This document shows positions 46,900 to 56,323 of a DNA stretch of 58,274 bases, piece by piece. This stretch comes from an uncultured Acidobacteriota bacterium. Lineage in GTDB: Bacteria; Acidobacteriota; Vicinamibacteria; Vicinamibacterales; UBA2999. The number at the start of each line of letters is the position of its first letter. The stretch's first letter is position 1. The notes below the pieces were generated by a model. The model saw nothing but the letters and a program-made list of their open reading frames with translations, had not been told where the DNA came from and made no database searches. The stretch lies in NCBI GenBank assembly GCA_902826515.1, contig CADEFD010000006.1, positions 13,658 through 71,931 of the forward strand, in the 5' to 3' direction. The translations under genes were made by a program, and so were the position numbers.

Positions 46900-46932
46900 C
46901 GCCGCGTGACGTGTCGCGTCGTCCCCGGCCTG

Positions 46933-46938
46933 TACAAT
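46933..46938 (+). promoter_or_regulatory. Putative -10 box, leaderless ferredoxin transcript
   Basis: TACAAT ends six bases before the ATG at 46945, so transcription would begin at or next to the start codon. No Shine-Dalgarno sequence precedes the ATG, which agrees with leaderless translation. A -35 box is not obvious. Confidence 0.4.
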
Positions 46939-46944
46939 GATGAG

Positions 46945-47301
46945 ATGCCCAAACTGACGGTTGAAGGATATGGAACGTTCGAGGTGGCGGCCGGCAAGCG
47001 GCTCGTGAATGCCATCGAACAGGATGCCAAGGTGGACATCCTGCACGCCTGCGGCGGCAATGCGCGCTGCACCACCTGCCGGGTGGAGTTCATCGATGGC
47101 GAACCGGTGAAGATGACCGTCGCGGAGCAGGAACGCCTGAAGGCCCGCGGGCTGAGCGGCGTGCGCCTGTCGTGTCAGATCCTGTGCGACGAGGACATGA
47201 ACGTGCGGGCCATCAGCCGGCTCGAAGGCTCCGGCCGTCCTGATCCGGGTGGTCCGCCCCAGGCGACGATCATGCCGCCGCCGGAGTGGGTCGAAGACTA
47301 G
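46945..47301 (+). CDS. [2Fe-2S] ferredoxin
   Basis: A 118-residue ferredoxin of the adrenodoxin/plant-type fold. The cluster ligands are in HACGGNARCTTCRVEF (C48, C54, C57 spacing C-x5-C-x2-C) and the distal RLSCQ. The C-terminus is a Pro/Gly-rich extension. It carries electrons in the cytoplasm; the desaturase at 29787 or other oxygenases could be partners, but no partner is adjacent. The start is the ATG at 46945; a longer frame from 46906 adds 13 residues outside the domain and would lie upstream of the promoter. Confidence 0.88.
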   Translation: MPKLTVEGYGTFEVAAGKRLVNAIEQDAKVDILHACGGNARCTTCRVEFIDGEPVKMTVAEQERLKARGLSGVRLSCQILCDEDMNVRAISRLEGSGRPDPGGPPQATIMPPPEWVED

Positions 47302-47305
47302 CGGC

Positions 47306-48577
47306 TTATTTGCGCACCCGGGCAGGCGACGTCCGCGGGGCGTCGCCGGCTTTCGGGAAGCCGCGGTAGACGTGGACGGTGTTCACGCCGCCGCCGACGT
47401 AGCGCAGCAGGTAGTAGTCGCCCGTCAGCGGGTTGAACGCTCCGGACGTCACGAACTCCCCGGGGTTCGACCCGGGCATGTCGACCGTCGCGTACTGCTT
47501 GACCTCCCACGGCGCCCGCTTCCCGTCCTTCACCTCGAGCAGGTCCGCCAGATCGTAGAGCTTGGCGACCAGCCGGTAGGGATATCCCTTCGGCCCCTTC
47601 TGATCGAGCGGATCGCTCAGCGAGTAGCAGTAGACGGCGTCCTTGTAGGGTTTTTCGTGGTCGGCCTTGTTGCGCGTGGCATAGCCGTAACACGTCGGGC
47701 CGCTCGACTCGCGTTCGATGGCGACCAGCGTGCGCGTTCCCGGCACGATGAAGAACCCGCCGGAGAGCTCGCTGCCGTTGTAGTCGTTGCTGGTGGCCGC
47801 ACCGTAGGTCTGGCACGACGGCTCCGAATGCGGGCAGCCGACGAGCATCGTCATCTCCACGGGCGACTCGGTGGCCTTCGCCGGATCGAACACCGAGGCC
47901 GTGAAGCCGTAGCTGCTGCGCGAGACGATCGACCGCAGGTAGAGCGACGTCAGCGCCGGACCGCCGAGCAGCGCCCGCCACTCCTGCGGAATCGGCGCCA
48001 TCGGGCCGCCGACCAGTCCGGGCGCGACGGTGCCGGTGAGCGGGCCGGTGAGCTGGGTGAGCGACGGGCCGCACCAGTGACTGGCAGTGGCGCCGCCGCT
48101 GGCGTCGTAGGAGATGTAGCCGCTGACGCAGATGCGCCCGTTCTGCTCGATGACCCCGCCGAGCATCGGCCGGAACGCGCTCTTGTCGGGATGAATCTTC
48201 GCGAGTTCGGCCTTGTTCGGCCCGAGGCACGGCGCCGCCACCGCCGCCTGGCTGTTGTCGCCGGGGATCTCGAGCTTGGCGATGCCGGCATGGTCCTGCA
48301 CGCAGGAGATGTAGAGGTACTTGCCGTCTTCGCTCACGCCGAGCGCGCCGCCGCCGTAGCTGATGTCGCCGCCCTTGCCGTCGGGCCAGTCCCACGTGAA
48401 CGCATCGGTCGTCAGCGCCTCGATCTGCCAGGCGCCGAGCGGCGGCAGCGATCGCGGATCGACGGCGGCGGGCGCGGCGGGCGGCTGATCGGGCGAGGTC
48501 TGCGCGGTGGGCACCACGAACGCGCCGGCGGCAAGGAGTCCGGCGAGGCCGGCAAGGCCGAGTAACTTCACACCCAT
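47306..48577 (-). CDS. Exported protein of unknown function
   Basis: A 423-residue protein with a signal peptide (about residues 1-26, ending PTAQT) and no membrane segment after it. The mature part looks beta-rich with propeller-like phrases (ALGVSEDGKYLYISCV, TSGAFNPLTGDYYLLRYVGGG) and about eight cysteines that could form disulfides. I do not recognise the family. It starts at ATG 48577, is convergent with the ferredoxin gene (5-bp gap), and is divergent from the dihydrouridine synthase gene. Confidence 0.72.
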   Translation of the reverse strand: MGVKLLGLAGLAGLLAAGAFVVPTAQTSPDQPPAAPAAVDPRSLPPLGAWQIEALTTDAFTWDWPDGKGGDISYGGGALGVSEDGKYLYISCVQDHAGIAKLEIPGDNSQAAVAAPCLGPNKAELAKIHPDKSAFRPMLGGVIEQNGRICVSGYISYDASGGATASHWCGPSLTQLTGPLTGTVAPGLVGGPMAPIPQEWRALLGGPALTSLYLRSIVSRSSYGFTASVFDPAKATESPVEMTMLVGCPHSEPSCQTYGAATSNDYNGSELSGGFFIVPGTRTLVAIERESSGPTCYGYATRNKADHEKPYKDAVYCYSLSDPLDQKGPKGYPYRLVAKLYDLADLLEVKDGKRAPWEVKQYATVDMPGSNPGEFVTSGAFNPLTGDYYLLRYVGGGVNTVHVYRGFPKAGDAPRTSPARVRK

Positions 48578-48675
48578 GGCCCATTCAGTCTACTCCGGCT
48601 CGGCGGGCGGGGGGCGGCCCCAGGATGGTCTGCGTCAACCGGGATTTCGCGAGCCGCTGGCGCGCCCTCCCGCCC

Positions 48676-48681
48676 GATAAT
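48676..48681 (+). promoter_or_regulatory. Putative -10 box for the dus gene
   Basis: GATAAT lies 19 bases before the GTG start at 48701. The predicted leader is short and has no strong Shine-Dalgarno sequence (only GGAG at 48689-48692). No -35 match stands out. Confidence 0.3.
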
Positions 48682-48700
48682 CCAGAACGGAGCCCTGTAG

Positions 48701-49753
48701 GTGACGCCCCCAGTGACCGCCCCCAGCCCACCCGTCGAGGCCTTCCGCGCGATTCTGTCGCGACCGGCGCCGTTCCTCACGCTGGCACCGATGCAGGAAA
48801 TCACCGACGGCGCCTTCTGGTCGGTCGTGCACGGCTACGGCGGCGCCGACATCTACTGGACGGAGTACTTCCGCGTCCACGCCGATTCGACGCCGGAAAA
48901 GAAGATCGTCGAGGCGATCACGCGCAACACCACCGGCCGTCCGGTCGTGGCGCAGATGATCGGCAACGACATCGCCGCCCTGGTGCGCACCGCGCGCGTG
49001 CTGCAGACGCTGCCCGTCGCTGCCATCGACCTGAACCTCGGCTGCCCGGCCCCGATCGTGTACCGCAAGTGCGCCGGCGGCGGCCTGTTGCGCGAGCCGG
49101 CGCGCATCGACGCCATCCTCGGTGCGCTGCGCGAGGCCGTTGCCATTCCCTTCACCGTGAAGACACGCGTGGGGTTTGCGTCGCTCGACGAGTTCGACGC
49201 GCTGCTTGCCATCTTCGCGCGCCACTCGCTCGATGCGCTCACCGTGCACGCGCGCACCGTGGCGCAGCTCTACCGCCTGCCCGTGCACTACGACCTCATC
49301 CGCCAGGCGGCCGAGCGGATGCCGTGCCCGGTCATCGCCAACGGCCACGTGTATTCGGCGCCGCAGGCCGGTGAGGTGCTGCGCGCGACGACGGCGCGTG
49401 GGCTCATGATCGGGCGCGCGGCGATCCGGAGCCCCTGGCTCTTCGCGCAGGTTCGTCAGCACCTCGCGGGGGAGGCCGTCACGTATCCGGCCGGCCGCGA
49501 CGTCTGGGCCTACATCCGCGCCTTGTGGGATTCGCAGGCGTCGTTCGACAAGCCCGAGAAGGTGCGTTGCGAGCGGATGAAGAAATTCCTGAACTACCTC
49601 GGCGAAGGTGTGCCCGGGCAGTTCCTGCACCGCATCCGCCGCGCCCAGACCGCGGCCGAGTTCCATGGCATCTGCGCCGAGTTCCTCGATCACGACACGC
49701 CGATGCCGCTCGAGCCGCTCGTGCCCGAACCGCTGGCCGCGACGCCGTCGTGA
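48701..49753 (+). CDS. tRNA-dihydrouridine synthase
   Basis: A 350-residue FMN-dependent Dus enzyme that reduces uridines in tRNA. The TIM-barrel starts with LTLAPMQEITDGAFW (about residue 27). NLGCPAPIVYRKCAGGGLL (about 113) holds the catalytic cysteine in the KCAGG segment. VKTRVGF, LTVHARTVAQLY and VIANGHVYSA are the usual FMN and tRNA-contact segments. Which of the DusA/B/C subfamilies it belongs to is not clear; the divergent YWTEYF N-terminus suggests a DusC-like or separate branch. It starts at a GTG. Confidence 0.9.
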   Translation: MTPPVTAPSPPVEAFRAILSRPAPFLTLAPMQEITDGAFWSVVHGYGGADIYWTEYFRVHADSTPEKKIVEAITRNTTGRPVVAQMIGNDIAALVRTARVLQTLPVAAIDLNLGCPAPIVYRKCAGGGLLREPARIDAILGALREAVAIPFTVKTRVGFASLDEFDALLAIFARHSLDALTVHARTVAQLYRLPVHYDLIRQAAERMPCPVIANGHVYSAPQAGEVLRATTARGLMIGRAAIRSPWLFAQVRQHLAGEAVTYPAGRDVWAYIRALWDSQASFDKPEKVRCERMKKFLNYLGEGVPGQFLHRIRRAQTAAEFHGICAEFLDHDTPMPLEPLVPEPLAATPS

Positions 49754-49809
49754 GCGCGCCGCCCGCGCGCCGCGTTGACAGCCGCGCCGCCGGGCGCAAC
49801 CATGGCCGC

Positions 49810-51447
49810 ATGCGTCGTGGATGGGTGCTGGCCCTGCTCGTGAGCCTTGCCGGGCCGACTGCGGCCGCCCGGCAGGAACCGGGTGTGCTGCGTGTGTCGG
49901 TCGTGCTCACCGGCGAGGCCAACGCGCCCACGCCCATCCGCCGGCATCTGCTGCTCATCAGCGACAACCCGTCGAGCGCGCCGCCGCGCCGGGTGTTCAC
50001 GGCCGCCGACGGCACCGCGGAGGTGCGGCTCAAGCCCGGCAACTACACGGTGGAGTCGGACCAGCCGGTGGCGTTCGCAGGCCGCACGTTCCAGTGGATC
50101 CAGTCGGTAGACATCGCCGCCGGACGCGAGACCACGCTCGCGCTCACGGCTGCCAACGCCGACACCGTCACGCCGCCGCCGGCCGCCGCCGTGGCGCGCA
50201 GCGCCGTGCCGGATGACGACCGCGCGTCGATTGCGGCGCGCTGGCAGGAGGGCGTGGTCGAAATCTGGTCGCCGTCGGCGCACGCCTCGGGCGTCGTCGT
50301 GGACGCCGCCGGCCTCGTCGTGACGAATCAGCAGGCGGTGGGCGCCGCAACGAGCGTCGAGGTGCAGTTCTCGCCGGCGCGCAAGGTCCGCGGGCTCGTC
50401 GTCGCCACCGACCCCGAACGCGATCTGGCCGTCGTGCGCATCGATCCGGCTACGGCCGCCGCGGTGCCCGTCGTGCCGCTCGGCTGCGGCGAGCCGCCGC
50501 CGGCGACGGCGGTGGGCGACGAGATCATCGGCCTCGAAGCGCCGCTGCGCCAGCCGAAAGGGGCGATCTCCGGCGACGTCACACGCGTGGCGACGCGCAT
50601 CATCGAGTCGGACCTGCTGCCCGGCACGGGCGGCTCCGGCGGACCCGTGTTCTCGACGCGCGGCGCGCTGCTCGGCATCCTCTCGGAAGGCGACGAGCGG
50701 ATGCGCCGCAATGCCGTGGACGTGCGGGTCGTGCGCACGACCGAGGTCTGCGAGGTGGTGTCGCGGGCACGGCGGACGCTCGACGCCATTCCTCCGCCGC
50801 CCGCCTCGGCGCTGCCGGTCGAGCCGTCGAAGCCGTTCCCGACCGCGACGTTGACCGACGCCGCGACCCTGCTCGCGCGGCACGCGCCCTTCCAGGTGAC
50901 GTCGGCGGGCTTCGATATCGCGTTCCTGACTCCCGTGCACATCCACGGCGGCCGCGAGCAGCGGATCGCCTCGTCGGGCCGGTCGATGCAGGCCGGCGCC
51001 GCGTGGCTCAAGGCGCGTCTGGCGACGGAGTTCGCCAACTGGGACGACTACGTGGCCGACGTGCCGCCGGTGCTCTTCATCCGCGTCACGCCGAAGATGG
51101 TCGAAAGTGTGTGGATGAAGATCGCGCGTGGCGCCGCCTACACGCAGGGCGTGGCGCTGCCCGCCATCAAGCGCCTGTCGTCGGGCTTCTCGTCGCTCAC
51201 GGTCTGGTGCGGCGACCGCGAGGTCACGCCCATCCACCCCTTCGTGCTTGGCATCGAGGTCTCGGACACGGAAACGGTGAGCGAAGGCCTCTACGCCTTC
51301 GCGCCGGATGCCATCACGCCGGCGTGCGGCACCGTGCGCCTCGACCTGCGATCACAGAAGGAACCGGCGAAAGCCGACACCCTCACCGTGGACCCGAAGG
51401 TGCTCGAACAGATCTGGGCTGACTTCGCGGTGTACCGCGCGCCCTGA
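49810..51447 (+). CDS. Exported HtrA-like serine protease homologue lacking the catalytic histidine
   Basis: A 545-residue secreted protein. A signal peptide (residues 1-20) is followed by a beta-sandwich (about 25-115, LKPGNYTVESDQPV), then a trypsin-like (S1C) domain (about 140-320), then a C-terminal domain of unknown type with conserved Trp/Cys. In the protease domain Asp (D205 in DPERDLAVVRI) and Ser (S276 in GTGGSGGPVF) are present, but the histidine position in the expected TNxHVV reads TNQQAV (Q175). It therefore looks like a pseudoprotease or a protease with altered chemistry. The start at 49810 gives the signal peptide; the open frame begins further upstream inside dus. Confidence 0.75.
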   Translation: MRRGWVLALLVSLAGPTAAARQEPGVLRVSVVLTGEANAPTPIRRHLLLISDNPSSAPPRRVFTAADGTAEVRLKPGNYTVESDQPVAFAGRTFQWIQSVDIAAGRETTLALTAANADTVTPPPAAAVARSAVPDDDRASIAARWQEGVVEIWSPSAHASGVVVDAAGLVVTNQQAVGAATSVEVQFSPARKVRGLVVATDPERDLAVVRIDPATAAAVPVVPLGCGEPPPATAVGDEIIGLEAPLRQPKGAISGDVTRVATRIIESDLLPGTGGSGGPVFSTRGALLGILSEGDERMRRNAVDVRVVRTTEVCEVVSRARRTLDAIPPPPASALPVEPSKPFPTATLTDAATLLARHAPFQVTSAGFDIAFLTPVHIHGGREQRIASSGRSMQAGAAWLKARLATEFANWDDYVADVPPVLFIRVTPKMVESVWMKIARGAAYTQGVALPAIKRLSSGFSSLTVWCGDREVTPIHPFVLGIEVSDTETVSEGLYAFAPDAITPACGTVRLDLRSQKEPAKADTLTVDPKVLEQIWADFAVYRAP

Positions 51448-51453
51448 TCGCCT

Positions 51454-52554
<1,101 letters not shown>

Positions 52555-52821
52555 TCAGGGTTCCGTGCGGCGCAGACCGGCGGCATCGAGGGCGGCCAGC
52601 AGCGCTGCTTCGCCGATGCGGTGCCGCGCCACTTCCCGCCCGTCGATGACGAGCACCGGGATGTCGTGTTTGTAGCGCTCGAAGCTGTCGAGGTCGAGGG
52701 CGATGTTGCGCTCGGTCACGCTCACGCCGCGGGTGCGAAGCGCCGAGCGCAGCAGGTCCAGCATGTCGTCGCACAGGTGGCAGCCCGGTTTCGTGTAGAC
52801 CAGGACGCGCGGCGGCGGCAT
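52555..52821 (-). CDS. Glutaredoxin-like thiol-disulfide protein
   Basis: An 88-residue protein with the thioredoxin fold of the short glutaredoxin/DUF836 group. The redox motif is CHLC (residues 14-17) in YTKPGCHLCDD, and the cis-proline segment is DIPVLVIDG. It lies directly upstream of, and in the same direction as, the old-yellow-enzyme gene, which suggests a shared redox-stress role. The ATG at 52821 fits the family N-terminus (VLVYTK strand). Confidence 0.87.
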   Translation of the reverse strand: MPPPRVLVYTKPGCHLCDDMLDLLRSALRTRGVSVTERNIALDLDSFERYKHDIPVLVIDGREVARHRIGEAALLAALDAAGLRRTEP

Positions 52822-52871
52822 CGCTCCACTATAGCGGCTCCGTACCGCCCTTCGTGTATCGTGGACGGGTC

Positions 52872-53177
52872 ATGCCGCACGACGACGCCCCCGACCCCGA
52901 GTACGTGGTCGAACTCGACGCCGCGCCGGAAGCGGAAGAAGCGCCGCCCATCCGCGTGCGTCCCGACGACCTGGCGCCGGACACGCTGCGCGCCGTGGTC
53001 GAGTCGTTCGTGCTGCGCGAGGGCACCGACTACGGCCTGCAGGAAACGCCGCTCGAGACCAAGGTCGCGCAGGTCATGGCGCAGCTCCAGCGCGGCGACG
53101 CGCACATCCTGTTCGAGCCGTCGAGCGAGACGGTCACGATCGTGGTGACGCGCGCCATCCGCGGCCTCGACCTGTAA
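52872..53177 (+). CDS. YheU-family (UPF0270) protein
   Basis: A 101-residue protein. The C-terminal 70 residues match the YheU signature: PDTLRAVVESFVLREGTDYG, then ETPLETKVAQV and a QLQRGDAHI segment. An acidic N-terminal extension (about 25 residues) is extra. The family is best known in gammaproteobacteria and has no established function. The ATG at 52872 is chosen; a GTG at 52854 would add six residues. Confidence 0.82.
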   Translation: MPHDDAPDPEYVVELDAAPEAEEAPPIRVRPDDLAPDTLRAVVESFVLREGTDYGLQETPLETKVAQVMAQLQRGDAHILFEPSSETVTIVVTRAIRGLDL

Positions 53178-53230
53178 GCGGCCGCTCGCGACACCCGAAC
53201 TGCCGGGGCGCCGCCGACGTCCAATACGGT

Positions 53231-55237
53231 GTGTTCCGGTTGCTGCGCACCGACCTGGGTCGCGCCAGGCTCCTGCTCTACGCGTTCGTCCTCGTGGCCG
53301 CCGTCGCCACCGGCTGGCTCGGCAAGCAGGCCTGGGCCGTGCACGGCCTCACGCGCGGCGTCGGCGACACCTGGTTCCACGACGGCGCCGGCCGGCGCTG
53401 GTTCCGCCTCGACGAGCAGCGGCACGACGTGCCGATTGCCGCCATCTCGCCGCACCTGCAGCACGCGTTCGTCGCGGTGGAGGATCACCGCTTCTTCCGG
53501 CATCCGGGCGTCGATCCGGTGGCGGTGGCGCGCGCCGTCGTCCGCAACGTGCGGGCGCCGGGCACGGTCGAAGGCGGCAGCACCATCACGCAGCAGCTCG
53601 CCCGCACGCTGTTCCTCTCGAACAAACGCAGCTACCTGCGCAAGGGCCGCGAAGCCGTGTTGTCGCTGCTCATCGAGGCGCAGCTCTCGAAGGAGCAGAT
53701 TCTCGAGCTGTATCTCAATCGCATCTATCTGAGCGCGGGCGTCTACGGCGTGGAAGCGATGGCGCAGCGTGTCTTCGGCAAGCCGGCGCGGACGCTGTCG
53801 ATCACCGAAAGTGCCCTCATCGCCGGGCTGGCCCGGGCGCCGGCGACGCTGTCGCCGTGGTCGAACCTCGACGGCGCCGTGGCGCGCAGCCACGTGGTGC
53901 TGGCGCGGATGCACGATGCCGGCTTCATCACCGAGGCCGACCTGCGGGCGGCGCGCGCCGTGCGTCACCGCGTGCGTGTGTATCGCAGCGACAGCGCCGG
54001 CAGGCACGGCTACGCCAAGGCGTATCTGCGCCAACGCTTCCGCGACGAGTTCGGCGGCGACCATCCGCCCGACTGGCGCGTGGACACGACCTTCAGCGTG
54101 GCGCTGCAGGATGCCGCGGAAGCCGCGGTGGAAAGTGGCCTCGCGCGGCTGGGCACACCGGGCCTGCAGGCGGCGCTCGTGGCCATGGATCCGGCGACCG
54201 GCAACGTGCTGGCGCTCGTCGGCGGCCGCGACTACCAGCGCTCCGCCTTCAACCGCGCCACGAGGAGCCGCCGGCAGCCGGGTTCGGCCTTCAAGCCGTT
54301 CGTCTTTGCCGCCGCGCTCGAACGCGGCCTGTCGCCGGTGTCGATCCTGACCGGCCTCGATCGCATCGCGCCGCAGGGGCCGGACGAATGGACCCCGCGC
54401 AACGTGCGTGCCGACGCGCCGGCTGCGCTCACGCTGCGCGCCGCCCTCCTGGAGTCCGACAACCGCGCCGCCGCGCAGTTGCAGCAGCAGGTCGGCACCG
54501 GGCGCGTGCTGCGCATCGCCGAACGCGCCGGGCTCGACGATCTGCCCGACGTGCCCTCACTCGCGCTCGGCACCGGCCTCGTGACGCCGCTGGCGCTCAC
54601 GACCGCCTTTGCCGTCTTCCCGAACGGCGGCTACGCCGTGGAGCCGCGCGACATCACCCGCGTCGTGGACGCGGACGGCGCCACCGCCGAGACGCGCGCC
54701 GTCGTGCGCACGCAGGTGCTCTCGCCGGCGGTCGCCTTCCAGATGGTGTCGATGCTCGAGGACGTGATTGGCCGCGGCACCGGTGCCTCGGCCCGGCGGC
54801 TCGGCGTGCGCGGCGCGGTGGGCGGCAAGACCGGCACGACCAACGACTTCAAGGACGCGTGGTTCGTGGGCTTCTCGTCATCGCTCGTCGTCGGCGTGTG
54901 GGTGGGCTTCGACGATCCGAAGACGATGGGGCGCAATGCCTACGGCTCGCGGCAGGCGCTGCCGATCTGGTCGGACTTCATGCGCCGGGCCTCGGGCACG
55001 CGGCCGGCGCGCGACTTCGAACGTCCGGCCGGGCTGCACGACGAGGTGCTGTGCGCGCTCAGTTACCGCAAACCGGTGGATGGCTGCCCGCTCTACACCG
55101 AATACTTCAAGGACGGCGACGACGTGCCGGGTGAGCTCTGCAGGCTGCACGAAGGGTCGATCCGCCAGCGTATGGCGCGCACGGTGCGGGGGTGGTGGGC
55201 CGAAGCTGGCCGGCGAGTGCGCGGCATCTTCCGCTGA
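53231..55237 (+). CDS. Class A penicillin-binding protein (PBP1B-like)
   Basis: A 668-residue bifunctional peptidoglycan synthase. One membrane helix (about residues 14-34) is followed by the GT51 glycosyltransferase domain, with the catalytic Glu in VEDHRFFRHPG (about 85-95), GGSTITQQLART and LYLNRIYLS. The transpeptidase domain has the nucleophile in PGSAFKP (about residue 351), the SDN triad member in LLESDNRAA and KTG in GGKTGTTNDF. It polymerises and cross-links peptidoglycan on the outer face of the inner membrane. It is shorter than E. coli PBP1B and lacks an obvious UB2H domain. The start is a GTG. Confidence 0.93.
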   Translation: MFRLLRTDLGRARLLLYAFVLVAAVATGWLGKQAWAVHGLTRGVGDTWFHDGAGRRWFRLDEQRHDVPIAAISPHLQHAFVAVEDHRFFRHPGVDPVAVARAVVRNVRAPGTVEGGSTITQQLARTLFLSNKRSYLRKGREAVLSLLIEAQLSKEQILELYLNRIYLSAGVYGVEAMAQRVFGKPARTLSITESALIAGLARAPATLSPWSNLDGAVARSHVVLARMHDAGFITEADLRAARAVRHRVRVYRSDSAGRHGYAKAYLRQRFRDEFGGDHPPDWRVDTTFSVALQDAAEAAVESGLARLGTPGLQAALVAMDPATGNVLALVGGRDYQRSAFNRATRSRRQPGSAFKPFVFAAALERGLSPVSILTGLDRIAPQGPDEWTPRNVRADAPAALTLRAALLESDNRAAAQLQQQVGTGRVLRIAERAGLDDLPDVPSLALGTGLVTPLALTTAFAVFPNGGYAVEPRDITRVVDADGATAETRAVVRTQVLSPAVAFQMVSMLEDVIGRGTGASARRLGVRGAVGGKTGTTNDFKDAWFVGFSSSLVVGVWVGFDDPKTMGRNAYGSRQALPIWSDFMRRASGTRPARDFERPAGLHDEVLCALSYRKPVDGCPLYTEYFKDGDDVPGELCRLHEGSIRQRMARTVRGWWAEAGRRVRGIFR

Positions 55238-55269
55238 GTCGAGGGGCGAACGCAGACGCCTGGCGGCGC

Positions 55270-55451
55270 GTGGGAGAATTCCGGCATCTCCACCGCGCTG
55301 ACGCCCGGGCAACGCGTGTTGTGCGTGGCCGACGGCGAGGGCCGCAACAGCGTGTGGCTGGCCCCGGCAGGGTCTCCTCGTGGACGCCTTCGACATCGCC
55401 GAAGCCGCCGGCCTCCGCGGCTGGTCCGCGCTCATCGGCCTCGTCGCCTGA
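55270..55451 (+). pseudogene. Relic of a SAM-dependent methyltransferase
   Basis: One frame reads LTPGQRVLCVADGEGRNSVWLA (split here between TPGQRVLC and the rest), the classic SAM-binding motif I of TehB-like methyltransferases. The continuation expected after motif I, VDAFDIAEAA, is present at 55380 but in a different frame, and the frame then ends at 55449-55451. The N-terminal and C-terminal thirds of such an enzyme are missing. It is a decayed fragment; no ribosome site is apparent. Confidence 0.6.
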
Positions 55452-55754
55452 CACGCTGGCGGCGATGCTGGTGGCCTGGGTGGTGCTGCCGGCCAGCGCC
55501 GGCGTGCCGCCGCATCTCGTCGCCTGGCTGGGGGCGGCGGCACTCGTGCTGAGCCAGGGGCGGCGCGCGCCCTGACCGCGGCCACCTCGGGGCCGCTGGC
55601 ACAGAGTATGGTCGGCCGCGCCGGCATCGTCGACGCCGATGGCCGCCGCATCACGTTCGACCTCACCGCGTTTCTACCGGTTGGGGTCCTCGCGTTCGCA
55701 GTGATTCTCGTCGTTGGAATCGGCGCTGCCTTTCTGATCGCGGGCCTCGTGTAG
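55452..55754 (+). pseudogene. Relics of a membrane permease (ArsB/SLC13-like)
   Basis: A first piece (to the stop at 55573-55575) encodes a hydrophobic N-terminal-like stretch, LVAWVVLPASAGVPPHLVAWL. A second short frame (55608-55754, 48 residues) encodes DADGRRITFDLTAF followed by one hydrophobic helix, like the end of an ion-transporter-superfamily permease. The two pieces lie in different frames and the middle of a permease would be missing. The family assignment is an inference from pattern only. No function is likely. Confidence 0.35.
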
Positions 55755-55902
55755 GACGGCGTCTTGTGACGTCGACCGCGCTGCGCCCTGCCGCGGTGAG
55801 CGATCGATCCGGCCCGCCCGCCCGTGGCGCCGATGGAGAGGGAGGGGTTGGCCCGTGCGGGTCAACCTCTTCCGGGCGGTGTCGGTGATCGTGGTCGGCG
55901 CA
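55755..55902. other. Intergenic stretch
   Basis: No gene or strong hairpin is supported. It separates the decayed region from the minus-strand small beta-protein gene. Confidence 0.4.
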
Positions 55903-56211
55903 TCAGGCCGCGACGGTGTACTTCAGCTGGTAGTGGTAGCCCGACGACGTCGCCGTCAGCGTCTTTGTGGAACTCGGCGTGTCGCTGATCGTCCACGTGC
56001 CGAGCGACTTCGCGCTGTTGCCGTCCCGTTCTTTCAACTCGACGAGCACGCTGTCGCTGAAGCCGCGCGATTCGCTCAGGCGCTCGACGTCGTCCTTGCC
56101 CATCTTCCCGTTCCAGACCTTGAGGCCGCCAACGTAGATCTCGGGCTCATCGCTGCCGGTGATGTCCTGCTTGCGGATGCACTTGAGTTCGGTGAGATTG
56201 AGCGTCGCCAT
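55903..56211 (-). CDS. Small beta-rich cytoplasmic protein of unknown function
   Basis: A 102-residue protein without a signal peptide. The sequence alternates in a beta-sandwich pattern: NLTELKCIRKQDITGSDEPEIYV, VLVELKERDG, GTWTISDTP and a final GYHYQLKYTVAA. The first segment, with GSDE and a later GLKVWNGKM, resembles C2-like beta-sandwich proteins found singly in many bacteria, but I cannot name the family. The ATG at 56211 has AGGAGA upstream. Its lower GC and polar composition differ from neighbouring genes, and it sits beside decayed genes and a glycosyltransferase, so horizontal acquisition is possible. Confidence 0.72.
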   Translation of the reverse strand: MATLNLTELKCIRKQDITGSDEPEIYVGGLKVWNGKMGKDDVERLSESRGFSDSVLVELKERDGNSAKSLGTWTISDTPSSTKTLTATSSGYHYQLKYTVAA

Positions 56212-56323
56212 GATGTCGTTCTCCTGATACCTGCGTGTTTGGTCATCATCCCGGGCGCATCCCGGGCTATGGCTGACACTACGCAGGAACGTCGAGGAGC
56301 CGGACATGCGGCGCCGCGCGCGT

